DNA from: Lacrimispora defluvii | Lineage (GTDB): Bacteria > Bacillota > Clostridia > Lachnospirales > Lachnospiraceae | Direction of reading: 5' to 3' | Length of the DNA stretch: 39,705 nt | NCBI GenBank assembly: GCA_013036995.1 | Contig: JAAOXG010000044.1 | Span: forward strand, 1 to 39,705 | In this document: positions 7,229 through 15,473 of the stretch, one piece after another | Position numbering within the stretch: position 1 is the first letter of the stretch | Layout: each line of letters starts with the position of its first letter | The notes under the pieces: generated by a model | Database searches by the model: none | Told to the model about the DNA's origin: nothing | The model's input: the letters and a program-made list of their open reading frames with translations, nothing else | Program-made: the position numbers and the translations under genes

Positions 7229-9304
7229 ATGGGCGTGTTGAATGTGGTAAAAAGGGATGGAACAGTCACAGGATTTGAATTATCCAAGATCAAAGAAGCA
7301 GTTAAGAAAGCTTTTGAGGCAACAGGCAAGTATTATACGGACAGTATTGTTGAGCTTCTGGCACTAAGAGTAGCTTCTGATTTTCAAAATAAGATTCATA
7401 CGGAGAGCATTCCGGTGGAAGATATTCAGGACAGTGTGGAAAAGGTTCTGGAAGAAACCGGTTATACGGAAGTGGCAAAGGCTTATATTCTCTATCGGAA
7501 ACAGCGGGAAAGGATCAGAAACTTAGGAAACACCACCCTGGACTACAAAGATGTGGTGGACCAGTATGTAAAAGTTGAGGACTGGCATGTGAAGGAAAAT
7601 TCCACGGTAACCTATTCAGTGGGGGGTCTTATTCTTAACAACTCCGGGGCAGTCACCACAAATTACTGGCTGTCTGAAATTTATGACAGGGAGATCGCAG
7701 ACGCTCATAATCATGGAGTGATACATATCCATGATCTTTCCATGCTGACGGGATACAGCTGCGGCTGGTCTTTAAAGCAGCTTTTATTAGACGGACTGGG
7801 CGGTATCAGCGGAAAGATCACAGCTTCACCGGCAAAGCATCTGGCCACATTGTGCAATCAGATGGTAAATTTTCTTGGTATCATGCAGAATGAATGGGCT
7901 GCCTCCCAATCATTTTCATCCTTTGATACCTATCTGGCGCCTTTTATCAAAGCAGATGGACTGACTTACGATAAAGTGAAAAAATGCATGGAGGCCTTTG
8001 TGTTTGGAGTAAATACCCCAAGCCGCTGGGGAACCCAGGCGCCATTTTCCCATATATCCCTTGATTTGACGGTACCAGAGGATATGAAATCACAAAAAGC
8101 CATTGTAGGCGGAAAGTTTATGGATTTTACCTACGGAGACTGTCAGGCAGAGATGGATATGGTGAACCGTGCCTTTTTAGAGACGATGCTGGAAGGAGAT
8201 GCCGGAGGAATGGGATTTCAGTATCCGATTCCGGTTTTTGGAATAACAAAGGAATTTGACTGGTCCGATTCGGAGAGAAACCGCTTGTTATTTACACTGG
8301 CCTCCCATTATGGAACTCCATACTTTTCCAATTACATCAATAGCGTTCTAACTCCAGGAGACGTACGGGCATTTACACCCAAAAGTATCCCTGATTTTAC
8401 AAAGCTGCGCCATAAAGCCGGTGGCTTTTTCGGATATGGAGAACATACAGGTTCCATTGGTGTAGTAACTCTAAATCTGCCGAGAATCGCATATCTGGCC
8501 TCTGATGAAGCTGACTTTTATCAGCGTTTGGACTATGTGGCAGATCTTGCCGCCAGATCTCTTGATATCAAGCGAAACGTAATAACCAGACTTTTGAAAA
8601 ACGGGCTTTATCCCTATACAGCCTGTTATCTGGAGAGTTTTACCAATCATTTCTCATCCATCGGAATTGTGGGAATGGATGAAGCAGGAAAGAATGCAAA
8701 ATGGCTGGGAACGGGAATGGAATCAGAAGATACTCAGGCATTTGCAGTTAATGTAATGGAGCATTTAAAGAAAAAACTGATTGTTTATCAGCAGCAGTAT
8801 AATAGTCTTTTTAGCCTTGAGGCAACTCCGGCTGAATCGGCGGCATACCGGCTGGCATTGATTGACAGAGAAGAATATCCCGGCATAAGATCTGCAGGTG
8901 ATCATTCACCTGTACCCTACTATACCAACAGCACCAAGCTGGCGGCGGACTGGGGAGGCAGCCTTTCTCAGGCATTGATGATTCAGAACCGTGTTCAACC
9001 TTTGTATACGGCGGGGACTGTATTTTCTGTTTTCATGAAGAATGAGGAAAAGGACTATCGGACTGTCAGAGATGCTTTAAGGCGCATGATAAATCAGTAT
9101 GAGATTCCCTACCTGACATTTACACCTTTATACTCTGTCTGTCAGAGCTGCGGCTATCTGCCGGGTGAGCAAAAGATCTGTCCGAAGTGTGGTAAAGAGA
9201 CGGATATTTACAGCAGAATAGCGGGATATTACCGACCTGTAAATGACTGGAATGAAGGAAAAGCTCAGGAGTTTAAAAATAGAAAAATGATGACTTTAGA
9301 GTGA
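7229..9304 (+). CDS. nrdD: Anaerobic (class III) ribonucleoside-triphosphate reductase
   Basis: A 691-residue enzyme that reduces NTPs to dNTPs under anoxia with a glycyl radical. An N-terminal ATP-cone (VVKRDGTVTGFELSKIKEAV, to about residue 95) is the allosteric site. The barrel follows, with the MNEWAASQ-like region represented by QNEWAASQSFSSFDTYLAPF. The C-terminal zinc site is CQSCGYLPGEQ-KICPKCG, and the radical loop is SRIAGYYRPVNDWNEGK with the glycine near residue 666. ATG 7229 sits 5 bases after AAGGGG; a GTG at 7223 is less likely. The activase gene nrdG, usually next door, is absent here. A small GTGAAA/TTTCAC hairpin follows the stop. Confidence 0.92.
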   Translation: MGVLNVVKRDGTVTGFELSKIKEAVKKAFEATGKYYTDSIVELLALRVASDFQNKIHTESIPVEDIQDSVEKVLEETGYTEVAKAYILYRKQRERIRNLGNTTLDYKDVVDQYVKVEDWHVKENSTVTYSVGGLILNNSGAVTTNYWLSEIYDREIADAHNHGVIHIHDLSMLTGYSCGWSLKQLLLDGLGGISGKITASPAKHLATLCNQMVNFLGIMQNEWAASQSFSSFDTYLAPFIKADGLTYDKVKKCMEAFVFGVNTPSRWGTQAPFSHISLDLTVPEDMKSQKAIVGGKFMDFTYGDCQAEMDMVNRAFLETMLEGDAGGMGFQYPIPVFGITKEFDWSDSERNRLLFTLASHYGTPYFSNYINSVLTPGDVRAFTPKSIPDFTKLRHKAGGFFGYGEHTGSIGVVTLNLPRIAYLASDEADFYQRLDYVADLAARSLDIKRNVITRLLKNGLYPYTACYLESFTNHFSSIGIVGMDEAGKNAKWLGTGMESEDTQAFAVNVMEHLKKKLIVYQQQYNSLFSLEATPAESAAYRLALIDREEYPGIRSAGDHSPVPYYTNSTKLAADWGGSLSQALMIQNRVQPLYTAGTVFSVFMKNEEKDYRTVRDALRRMINQYEIPYLTFTPLYSVCQSCGYLPGEQKICPKCGKETDIYSRIAGYYRPVNDWNEGKAQEFKNRKMMTLE

Positions 9305-9325
9305 AAAATTTCACCATTTTAACTC

Positions 9326-9352
9326 ACATATGAAAGACTTGGGCATAAGATA
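9326..9352 (+). promoter_or_regulatory. Sigma-K-like promoter of the Cys-rich gene
   Basis: AC at 9326-9327, a 16-base spacer, then CATAAGATA (9344-9352), which fits the mother-cell sigma-K pattern (-35 AC, -10 CATANNNTA). No sigma-A pair is seen in the gap. The start codon is 34 bases further on. Confidence 0.5.
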
Positions 9353-9385
9353 TATTACGAACTGATTAAACAGGAGTAAATGAAA

Positions 9386-9676
9386 ATGAGTTGTAATAAT
9401 TGGAATAACGGATGCAATTGCAACTGCAACTGCCCAAGCGGAAATAGCAATGCAAATAATTGTAATACCAAATGCAATGACAAATGCAGTGATGTCAGTG
9501 ATGCAACAACTGGAAGCGGAAGCATGAACATGTGCTATCGTCAGGGATATGCATGCGGCTTTAAAGATGGTTATGAGACCGGATTCCGTGATGGATTCTG
9601 GAGTGCAAATGGCTGTGGAAGAACCTACGGCGGATCAGTAATGGGATCTACGGATTCCGGCTGTGGATGCAAATAA
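9386..9676 (+). CDS. Cys-rich small protein, probably spore-associated
   Basis: A 96-residue protein with 13 Cys. The first 40 residues are Asn/Cys-rich (NNGCNCNCNCPSG), followed by a C-terminal part with CYRQGYACGFKDGYETGFRD, a G-Y/F-x-x-G-x-x-x-G ladder, and a GCGCK end. ATG 9386 is 9 bases after AGGAG (9372-9376); ATG 9380 is too close but possible. It resembles the protein at 15532 (Cys/Asn repeats, then YWAGYRAGC), and both have sigma-K-like promoters. I infer a disulfide- or metal-crosslinked coat or appendage protein; no named family is recognised. A strong terminator follows. Confidence 0.65.
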   Translation: MSCNNWNNGCNCNCNCPSGNSNANNCNTKCNDKCSDVSDATTGSGSMNMCYRQGYACGFKDGYETGFRDGFWSANGCGRTYGGSVMGSTDSGCGCK

Positions 9677-9686
9677 TTCGGTGAAT

Positions 9687-9733
9687 AAAAAGTTCCGGCT
9701 TTCATTTTGAATGCCGGAACTTTTTTGTTTTGG
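9687..9733 (+). terminator. Strong terminator
   Basis: AAAAGTTCCGGC pairs with GCCGGAACTTTT, followed by a T-run (TTGTTTT). Stem 9688-9699 with 9713-9724. Confidence 0.9.
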
Positions 9734-9796
9734 GCAGATTCAGTATTTGGAAAATTTTAACTAAATAAAAATAGCCTACTTTGTCTAATATGTATA

Positions 9797-9825
9797 TTGA
9801 AAAAAGATTAGCATTGTGTTAGCAT
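9797..9825 (+). promoter_or_regulatory. Candidate promoter of the dehydrogenase gene
   Basis: TTGAAA (9797-9802), a 17-base spacer, TAGCAT (9820-9825). The -10 is poor, but the placement is sensible because the two operator palindromes lie immediately downstream. Confidence 0.4.
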
Positions 9826-9842
9826 AAATACAAGTCATAGAA

Positions 9843-9874
9843 TTTGTATACAAACTTTCACATTTGAATACAAA
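9843..9874 (+). promoter_or_regulatory. Tandem GntR/FCD-type operators
   Basis: TTTGTATACAAA (9843-9854) is a perfect palindrome; TTTGAATACAAA (9863-9874) is its near copy. The centres are 20 bases apart, on the same face of the helix. FCD-class GntR proteins favour a TTGTnTACAA-like core, and such a regulator is encoded at 10866, so autogenous control of this block is the simplest reading. Downstream of the candidate promoter, binding would block transcription. Confidence 0.6.
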
Positions 9875-9931
9875 CTAATTTTCTAATGACGAAATAACTG
9901 ACCAGAATAAAAGCAAAGGAGAATCACGAAT

Positions 9932-10738
9932 ATGGATAACTTTACAAAACAGTTTTCTCTTGAAGGAAAAGTTGCACTTGTAACAGGCGCTTCTTATGGT
10001 ATCGGCTTTGCGATCGCTAAGTCTCTTGCAGAAGCTGGCGCTACCATTGTTTTTAATGATATTAAGCAGGAATTAGTAGACAAAGGAATTGCAGCATACA
10101 AGGAAGAGGGCATTACTGCTCACGGATATGTTTGCGATGTTACGAGCGAAGAGGCGGTAAATGCCATGGTTGCTCAGATAGAAAAAGAAGTAGGCGTAAT
10201 CGACATTCTGTTTAATAACGCAGGTATTATCAAACGTATTCCGATGTGCGATATGACAGCAGAGCAGTTCAGACAGGTAATTGATGTTGACTTAAATGCT
10301 CCGTTTATCGTAGCAAAGGCAGTTATTCCGTCAATGATTAAAAAAGGCCACGGAAAGATTATTAATATCTGTTCCATGATGTCTGAGCTTGGACGTGAGA
10401 CTGTATCTGCTTATGCAGCTGCAAAGGGCGGACTGAAGATGCTGACAAAGAACATTGCTTCTGAGTACGGTGAATTCAACATCCAGTGTAACGGTATTGG
10501 ACCTGGCTACATTGCAACACCACAGACTGCACCTTTACGTGAGGTTCAGGCAGATGGCTCCAGACATCCGTTTGATCAGTTCATCATTGCTAAGACACCG
10601 GCTGGACGCTGGGGTGAGGCTGAGGATCTTGCAGGCCCTGCAGTATTCCTTTCCTCTGATGCTTCTAACTTTGTCAATGGACATATTCTTTACGTTGACG
10701 GCGGTATTTTAGCTTACATCGGTAAACAGCCACAGTAA
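9932..10738 (+). CDS. SDR dehydrogenase, gluconate 5-dehydrogenase-like
   Basis: A 268-residue classical short-chain dehydrogenase. The cofactor motif VTGASYGIGFAIA is at about residues 17-29, NNAG at about 90, and the catalytic Ser...Tyr-x-x-x-Lys reads SMMSELG...YAAAKGG. The end, VDGGILAYIG, matches gluconate 5-dehydrogenase / KduD-type enzymes, which interconvert keto-gluconates and sugar acids using NAD(P)H. The exact substrate is inference. It uses codons typical of highly expressed genes (many GTT, GCT, GTA). The operators at 9843 and the GntR gene that follows suggest induction by a sugar acid. A long inverted-repeat terminator separates it from the regulator. Confidence 0.8.
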   Translation: MDNFTKQFSLEGKVALVTGASYGIGFAIAKSLAEAGATIVFNDIKQELVDKGIAAYKEEGITAHGYVCDVTSEEAVNAMVAQIEKEVGVIDILFNNAGIIKRIPMCDMTAEQFRQVIDVDLNAPFIVAKAVIPSMIKKGHGKIINICSMMSELGRETVSAYAAAKGGLKMLTKNIASEYGEFNIQCNGIGPGYIATPQTAPLREVQADGSRHPFDQFIIAKTPAGRWGEAEDLAGPAVFLSSDASNFVNGHILYVDGGILAYIGKQPQ

Positions 10739-10778
10739 TTGCATGCCCTTACAGGGAAGTCCCCAGTGGGATAAACAT

Positions 10779-10830
10779 GGCCATGATGCCCGCCCTTAAC
10801 AGGCGGGAGTCATGGCATATTTTATTTAAT
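10779..10830 (+). terminator. Terminator after the SDR gene
   Basis: GCCATGATGCCCGCC (10780-10794) pairs with GGCGGGAGTCATGGC (10802-10816) with one G-A mismatch, followed by ATATTTTATTT. Confidence 0.8.
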
Positions 10831-10865
10831 TATTATGTTTAAATTTTAAGGACGGAGAGGGTTCA

Positions 10866-11570
10866 ATGGAAGGAAAGACCAAAACCTATAAAAACCGTGG
10901 CGACCTGGTGTTTGAAACTTTAAAGCAGGAGATTCTGGATCTGGAATTAAAGCCCGGACAGATCATAAGTGAAAATGAGATTTGCGAACGGTTTGGTGTA
11001 TCGCGGACTCCTGTAAGAGAAGCGGTAAGAAAGCTGCAGGAGCAGGGATTCGTCATATCCGTACCTTATTCCGGTACGCAGGTGACACTTCTTAATCTGG
11101 ATACCATCAAACAGATGATTTACATGCGCGTTGCCGTGGAAACCATGGTTATGCGTGATTTTGCCAATATGGCAACTCCGCTCTGGATGGAGGAAGTCCG
11201 GTATATGATCCGCAGGCAGCAGGCGCTTATACTGGAAAAAGGATTTGAACCAGAGCAGTTTTACCGCATGGACGCACAGATGCACGCCATCTGGTACCGT
11301 GCTACCGGTAAACGGAAGCTCTGGGATATGATACAGGCACAGCAGCTTCATTACACCAGATTCAGAATGCTGGATTTTGTAACAGAAACCGATTTTACAA
11401 GAATCATCAGAGAGCATACGGAGCTGTTTGAATTGCTGGAAAAAAAGGATATTGAAGGTCTGGAACAATCCCTCAGAGAACATTTGACTTACAGCATGAA
11501 ACGTATGAAACATCAGATTGAGGTAGAATACAAAGACTATTTTGAACAGGAAGAGCAGGAGGACGAATGA
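10866..11570 (+). CDS. GntR-family regulator with FCD domain
   Basis: A 234-residue protein. The N-terminal winged helix carries LKPGQIISENEICERFGVSR followed by TPVREAVRKLQEQG, the hallmark of GntR proteins. The C-terminal all-helical FCD domain has the expected metal/ligand positions: Asp in YRMDAQMHAIW, then His residues in REHTELF and REHLTYS. FCD regulators are usually repressors released by a sugar acid or other carboxylate. It lies between the SDR gene and a carbohydrate-binding-like gene. Its stop overlaps the next start (ATGATG), so those two are coupled. It is the likely ligand of the palindromes at 9843-9874. Confidence 0.88.
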   Translation: MEGKTKTYKNRGDLVFETLKQEILDLELKPGQIISENEICERFGVSRTPVREAVRKLQEQGFVISVPYSGTQVTLLNLDTIKQMIYMRVAVETMVMRDFANMATPLWMEEVRYMIRRQQALILEKGFEPEQFYRMDAQMHAIWYRATGKRKLWDMIQAQQLHYTRFRMLDFVTETDFTRIIREHTELFELLEKKDIEGLEQSLREHLTYSMKRMKHQIEVEYKDYFEQEEQEDE

Positions 11571-12364
11571 TGACCAGTGTATCCATTACTGTAAAGGGGT
11601 TAAATGATACCATAAAAGCGTTTGTATCAGGAGAGGAGCAGGCAGTCCTGGTGTATGAAGGCAGTTATGAAGAAGGAGACGCCATTGTATGCAAAACAGA
11701 TGAGCCTGGCGGACATTACGTAATCCGGATTGATGATTGTATGGATGAATCCTTAGTCTATATAACTAAACCGGAAGTGATTTTTACCATTCCATTTGGA
11801 GATAAAAAAGTATCCTACAATCCCAAGGCATTTACCGGAACGAAGCATTACCTTACCATTCGCAAAGCTGGAGAAACAGAAGTAAAACAGTACCGTAATC
11901 TTGCAGTCAATGTGATGGATCAGCATGGTGATACCGGTTGTTTTCCTCATGCTTTTGCCAATGTGGAAACCAGAGGTGAGGCTGTATTTGCAGCACGCAA
12001 TGCCATCGATGGCATTCTTGCCAATGAATCCCATGGTGAGTGGCCATATGAATCATGGGGAATTAACCGCCAGGATGATGCAGAAATTACTCTGGATTTT
12101 GGTCGGGAAGTGGATTTTGACCAGATTGTACTATATACCCGTGCCGATTTCCCCCACGATAACTGGTGGGTGGAAGCAACCTTTACATTTTCAGACGGAT
12201 CCAGCCAGGCTGTGAAAATGGAAAAAAGCATAAAACCTCATATATTTTCAATAAAAAAGAGCAGGATTACCTGGTTAAAGCTGAGTAATTTAATAAAAGC
12301 AGATGATCCTTCTCCGTTTCCTGCCCTTACCCAGATTGAAGTATATGGAAAAGATTCTCATTAA
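11570..12364 (+). CDS. Galactose-binding-like (F5/8 type C-like) protein, function unknown
   Basis: A 264-residue cytoplasmic protein without a signal peptide. Start 11570 is 7 bases from AGGAGG (11557-11562); ATG 11567 is equally in frame. The N-terminal half is beta-rich. The C-terminal half (from about residue 130) has the jelly-roll pattern of discoidin-type modules: NAIDGILANESHGEWPYESW, DDAEITLDFGREVDFDQIVL, and the closing ALTQIEVYGKD. Such modules bind sugars, but an intracellular one coupled to a sugar-acid regulator is unusual. The role is not known; a link to the dehydrogenase pathway is inference. Confidence 0.55.
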   Translation: MTSVSITVKGLNDTIKAFVSGEEQAVLVYEGSYEEGDAIVCKTDEPGGHYVIRIDDCMDESLVYITKPEVIFTIPFGDKKVSYNPKAFTGTKHYLTIRKAGETEVKQYRNLAVNVMDQHGDTGCFPHAFANVETRGEAVFAARNAIDGILANESHGEWPYESWGINRQDDAEITLDFGREVDFDQIVLYTRADFPHDNWWVEATFTFSDGSSQAVKMEKSIKPHIFSIKKSRITWLKLSNLIKADDPSPFPALTQIEVYGKDSH

Positions 12365-12450
12365 CTTGAAATACCTCTTTTCCTTTTGCTTATATTCATG
12401 TAAAATATAGGCAGTAAGCATACAGGGTTGACACATAAGGAGGAAGAGTG

Positions 12451-13383
12451 ATGGAGTTTTTATTTCTGGAACCTGTTTTTAAGGAAGCCATCTGGGGCGG
12501 CAATAAGCTTCGGACAGTATTTGGATATGACATACCAAGCGATACCACAGGGGAATGCTGGGCAATCAGTGCTCACAAGAATGGGGAATGCCAGATTGCG
12601 GGAGGAATTTATGACGGAAAGCTTCTAAGCCGTTTATGGAAGGAAAAACCGGAGATATTCGGTTTTTATCCCGGAGACCAGTTTCCTCTTCTGGTTAAAA
12701 TTATCGATGCAAAGAATGATTTAAGCATTCAGGTGCATCCTGACGACAGTTATGCAAAAATTCATGAGAATGGTTCTCTTGGAAAAACAGAATGCTGGTA
12801 CATTCTGGACTGTGAACCGGATACAGAAATCGTAATCGGTCATTATGCCAAAGACCGGGACGAGATGGAATTCATGATACGAAACCATCAGTGGGAGGAA
12901 TTTATACGGACTGTTCCCATTAAGAAGGGAGATTTCTTCCAGATTAACCCGGGCTGCGTCCATGCGATTAAGGGCGGAACTTTAATTCTTGAGACCCAGC
13001 AGAGCAGTGATATCACTTACCGTGTCTATGATTATGACCGTCTTTCAGATGGAAAACCAAGACAGCTGCATGTGGAACAGAGTATTGCCACCATCAGGGC
13101 GCCATTTAAGGAAAATCAGGCAACAGCGGTAACAGAGAAGCTATCCGGAGCTGTGCATACACATTTAATCACCTGTAAGTACTACTCCGTGGACAAGTAT
13201 GATATTGATGGGGTATTTGCAAAAGATTTTTCTAAGTTTTTTACCAATGTCAGCGTGATAAGCGGAAAAGGTTCCATCAATGGAATCCCATTGGAAGCAG
13301 GTCAGAATTTTATTATACCGGCAAAGAGTAAAGAGTGCAGATTTGAGGGTAAGATGACTGTCATCTGTTCCAATCCCGAATAA
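12451..13383 (+). CDS. manA: Mannose-6-phosphate isomerase, class I
   Basis: A 310-residue enzyme that interconverts mannose-6-P and fructose-6-P. The zinc site is assembled from LSIQVHPDD (Gln, His), the Glu of GKTECWYIL, and PGCVHAIKGG (His). The length matches the short Firmicute form. ATG 12451 is set by AAGGAGGAAG just upstream; the GTG at 12448 overlaps the preferred spacing. The ROK kinase gene follows 16 bases later, giving a mannose/fructose entry module. Confidence 0.93.
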   Translation: MEFLFLEPVFKEAIWGGNKLRTVFGYDIPSDTTGECWAISAHKNGECQIAGGIYDGKLLSRLWKEKPEIFGFYPGDQFPLLVKIIDAKNDLSIQVHPDDSYAKIHENGSLGKTECWYILDCEPDTEIVIGHYAKDRDEMEFMIRNHQWEEFIRTVPIKKGDFFQINPGCVHAIKGGTLILETQQSSDITYRVYDYDRLSDGKPRQLHVEQSIATIRAPFKENQATAVTEKLSGAVHTHLITCKYYSVDKYDIDGVFAKDFSKFFTNVSVISGKGSINGIPLEAGQNFIIPAKSKECRFEGKMTVICSNPE

Positions 13384-13399
13384 AGCAGGAGGAGAAGTT

Positions 13400-14284
13400 A
13401 TGAGACTGGGAGCATTAGAAGCAGGAGGCACAAAGATGGTTTGTGCCATAGGCAATGAGAACGGGGAGATTTTAGAGCGGGTTTCCATTCCGACAGAGAC
13501 ACCGGAGATTACCATGCCCAGACTGATTGCATATTTTTTGGATAAGGAAATTGAAGCATTGGGAATCGGATGCTTCGGTCCCATTGATCTTAACAGGAAT
13601 TCAGATACGTATGGCTATATTACCACCACTCCCAAGCTTGCGTGGCTGAACTATGATATTGTGGGAGCATTTAAAGAGGCTTTAAAGGTACCGGTGGGGT
13701 TTGATACGGATGTGAATGGATCTGCCCTTGGTGAGGCCACCTGGGGGATTACAAAGGGACTTGAGAACAGTATGTATATTACCATTGGAACTGGCGTGGG
13801 AGCTGGTATTATAACCAATGGAAAGCTGCTTCACGGAATGCTTCACCCGGAGGGCGGTCATCTGCTTTTATCCAGACATCCGGAAGATTCCTTTGAGGGA
13901 GCGTGTCCATACCACAAAAACTGCCTGGAAGGCATGGCGGCAGGTCCTGCCATAGAGGCTCGTTGGGGGATGAAGGGAGCACAGCTGGCAGACAGAAAAG
14001 AAGTCTGGGAGCTGGAAGCTTATTATATCGCCCAGGCACTTGTGGATTATATTATGGTACTTTCTCCCCAGCGTATTATACTGGGAGGCGGTGTGATGCA
14101 TCAGGAGCATTTAATTCCATTGGTGAGAGAGGAAGTAACCCGTCAGCTGGGCGGTTATATCAAAACCAAAGAATTGGAAGATATGGAGCATTATATTGTT
14201 TTACCAAGCCTTAACGACAATCAGGGGATCATGGGTGCCCTGAAACTGGCAGTGGATGAATATCAACTGGAAAAGATAGGTTAA
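13400..14284 (+). CDS. scrK: ROK-family fructokinase
   Basis: A 294-residue sugar kinase. The ATP motif LGALEAGGTKMVCAIG opens the protein, the catalytic region is VPVGFDTDVNGSALGEATWG, then TIGTGVGAGI. The ROK zinc site reads HPEGGH, followed by H, CPYHKNC and a conserved LEG. The GCFGPIDLN stretch is typical of ROK fructokinases (ScrK/GmuE). It would phosphorylate fructose (or mannose) to the 6-phosphate, matching manA directly upstream. AGGAGGAG precedes ATG 13400. Confidence 0.88.
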   Translation: MRLGALEAGGTKMVCAIGNENGEILERVSIPTETPEITMPRLIAYFLDKEIEALGIGCFGPIDLNRNSDTYGYITTTPKLAWLNYDIVGAFKEALKVPVGFDTDVNGSALGEATWGITKGLENSMYITIGTGVGAGIITNGKLLHGMLHPEGGHLLLSRHPEDSFEGACPYHKNCLEGMAAGPAIEARWGMKGAQLADRKEVWELEAYYIAQALVDYIMVLSPQRIILGGGVMHQEHLIPLVREEVTRQLGGYIKTKELEDMEHYIVLPSLNDNQGIMGALKLAVDEYQLEKIG

Positions 14285-14383
14285 TTGCCATTTTTCTCCT
14301 AGTGTAATTCCATTTTATGTATGTTATGATACGTTTTGTAAAGGAAATGTAACATTTGCGTAACAAATAAGGAGGATATTACC

Positions 14384-14692
14384 ATGAGAAAATTACCAGC
14401 ATTTGTATTAGCAGCAGCAGCTGTATTAACCGTAGCAGGAACACCAATCACAGCACAGGCAGCAACCTGTTCCAGTTCAGTGCCTAATTGTTTTTCATCT
14501 AACTGCTATACTTCATCCTGCTATGGACAGTCTTTAAACAGTCTGTTAAGCAAGTATGGATGTAACACCAACAGCTCTAACTGCAATACTTCAACTGGCA
14601 AGAAAGGTGCATCCTGTACAGGCAAGACCTGCAATACCGGAAGCTCCTGCAATACCCGTCAGCTTTCCTCATTCTTAAGAAGCTGCAGATAA
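14384..14692 (+). CDS. Secreted Cys-rich small protein
   Basis: A 102-residue protein with a textbook signal peptide (MRKLP, then an Ala/Val core, cleavage after AQA). The mature part of about 75 residues has 10 Cys in Ser/Asn/Thr-rich spacing (CSSSVPNCFSSNCYTSSCYG, later CTGKTCNTGSSCNT), and ends in SFLRSC-R. AAGGAGG precedes the ATG. An even number of Cys suggests disulfide crosslinking outside the cell. I do not recognise a family. It is the third Cys-rich protein in this region but, unlike the other two, has a signal peptide and no sigma-K-like -10. Confidence 0.65.
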   Translation: MRKLPAFVLAAAAVLTVAGTPITAQAATCSSSVPNCFSSNCYTSSCYGQSLNSLLSKYGCNTNSSNCNTSTGKKGASCTGKTCNTGSSCNTRQLSSFLRSCR

Positions 14693-14711
14693 TTGAATAT
14701 TCATTTTTTCA

Positions 14712-14750
14712 TGGGTCGTTCCTCAGGGGTTCGGCCCTTATTTCTTTTTA
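14712..14750 (+). terminator. Terminator of the secreted Cys-rich gene
   Basis: GGGTCG pairs with CGGCCC, followed by TTATTTCTTTTT. Stem is short but the T-run is good. Confidence 0.6.
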
Positions 14751-14759
14751 AGACTGCAG

Positions 14760-14797
14760 ATGAAAACAGCCACAGGTCTTAACTGGCCTGTGGCTGC
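14760..14797 (-). terminator. Terminator of the minus-strand mini-gene
   Basis: CAGCCACAGG (14767-14776) pairs with CCTGTGGCTG (14787-14796). Reading leftwards on the minus strand the hairpin is followed by TTTTC. Confidence 0.65.
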
Positions 14798-14808
14798 TAA
14801 CACAAGGA

Positions 14809-14955
14809 TCATTTTCCTTCATTTACGATTTCTTCCAAAACACGGATCAGGTCGTAAATGCTGTTGATCTGCACATTTCGTTCCAGGATCTGATTTTTTA
14901 AATCAATGGAAAGGGTTTCAAATTTTGCCTGGACTGCAGGAGCTATATATGACAT
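14809..14955 (-). CDS. 48-residue small protein
   Basis: A short gene with a perfect start region: GAGGTGATAATC directly before ATG (14953-14955). It reads MSYIAPAVQAKFETLSIDLK, then NQILERNVQINSIYDLIRVL and EEIVNEGK. It is largely amphipathic helix with no Cys or membrane segment. Similar short proteins of the pattern IAP.V..KFE.LS..L...IL.RN.Q are, as far as I recall, common and uncharacterised in Lachnospiraceae. It has its own terminator at 14760-14797 and is divergent from the mini-gene at 15063, with which it shares an almost identical translation-start sequence. Function unknown. Confidence 0.65.
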   Translation of the reverse strand: MSYIAPAVQAKFETLSIDLKNQILERNVQINSIYDLIRVLEEIVNEGK

Positions 14956-15062
14956 GATTATCACCTCACAATTAGGATGTACCAGGAGGAATTATTTATG
15001 CGTGAATTCAGATTTGCATAAAATATGGAACTGGCAGACATATTAATTATGAGGTGATAACT

Positions 15063-15200
15063 ATGTCAAAGGATGATACAAAGAAATCAAATTCAGCCAA
15101 TCAATACAGGGAAGTAAAAGGGAAAGTTGAGAATCAGAACCATACTCACAATTCCCGCAGAGAAGGTATGGGACCGAATACCAAACGAAGATCAGATTAA
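15063..15200 (+). CDS. 45-residue basic small protein with GPNTKR tail
   Basis: GAGGTGATAACT directly precedes ATG 15063. The product is very hydrophilic: MSKDDTKKSNSANQYREVKG, then KVENQNHTHN, and SRREGMGPNTKRRSD. The C-terminal GPNTKR recalls a class of tiny clostridial proteins (the CPC_1213 type) that end in the same way; that match is from memory. Composition (no Cys, basic, likely unfolded) is compatible with a spore-core or nucleic-acid-associated protein, but this is inference. A hairpin follows 7 bases after the stop. Confidence 0.65.
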   Translation: MSKDDTKKSNSANQYREVKGKVENQNHTHNSRREGMGPNTKRRSD

Positions 15201-15207
15201 TTAGAAA

Positions 15208-15241
15208 AGGGCGAAAACCAGGATGCGTTGGTTTTCGCCCT
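15208..15241. terminator. Hairpin after the 45-residue gene
   Basis: AGGGCGAAAACCA (15208-15220) pairs with TGGTTTTCGCCCT (15229-15241). The T-rich tail (TTTTCTAATT) is on the minus-strand side. The sequence from 15242 to 15470 shows no gene or structure I can support. Confidence 0.55.
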
Positions 15242-15473
15242 GCTGAGGTTTCATACTTATGATCGGGCAGTTTACAGAACTCATTATCAACCGGAGATAC
15301 AAAGTCTGACAGCGCGGAAAATGAGTTATTTTACATTGGTAAGGCGGATTTGCGGCGGCTTGCGCTCGTTTTTGTGTTCCCCGGTAATGTTTTGATATCT
15401 CGTTCTGTAATAATAATATATGCATGTTCTTATATTGTGTGAACAAGCCGGACATGCCATCCCTACTCCATTC

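Noticed and set aside
10947-11513. 188-codon minus-strand open frame
   Set aside because: It is the exact antisense of the GntR/FCD regulator gene, which has all family motifs.
14998-15021. 7-codon frame after AGGAGGAATTATTT
   Set aside because: The ribosome binding site is good but the frame is too short to support as a gene; it may be a leader peptide and is mentioned only as context.
15201-15455. 84-codon minus-strand open frame
   Set aside because: No ribosome binding site, no protein-like pattern, and it runs through a terminator hairpin.
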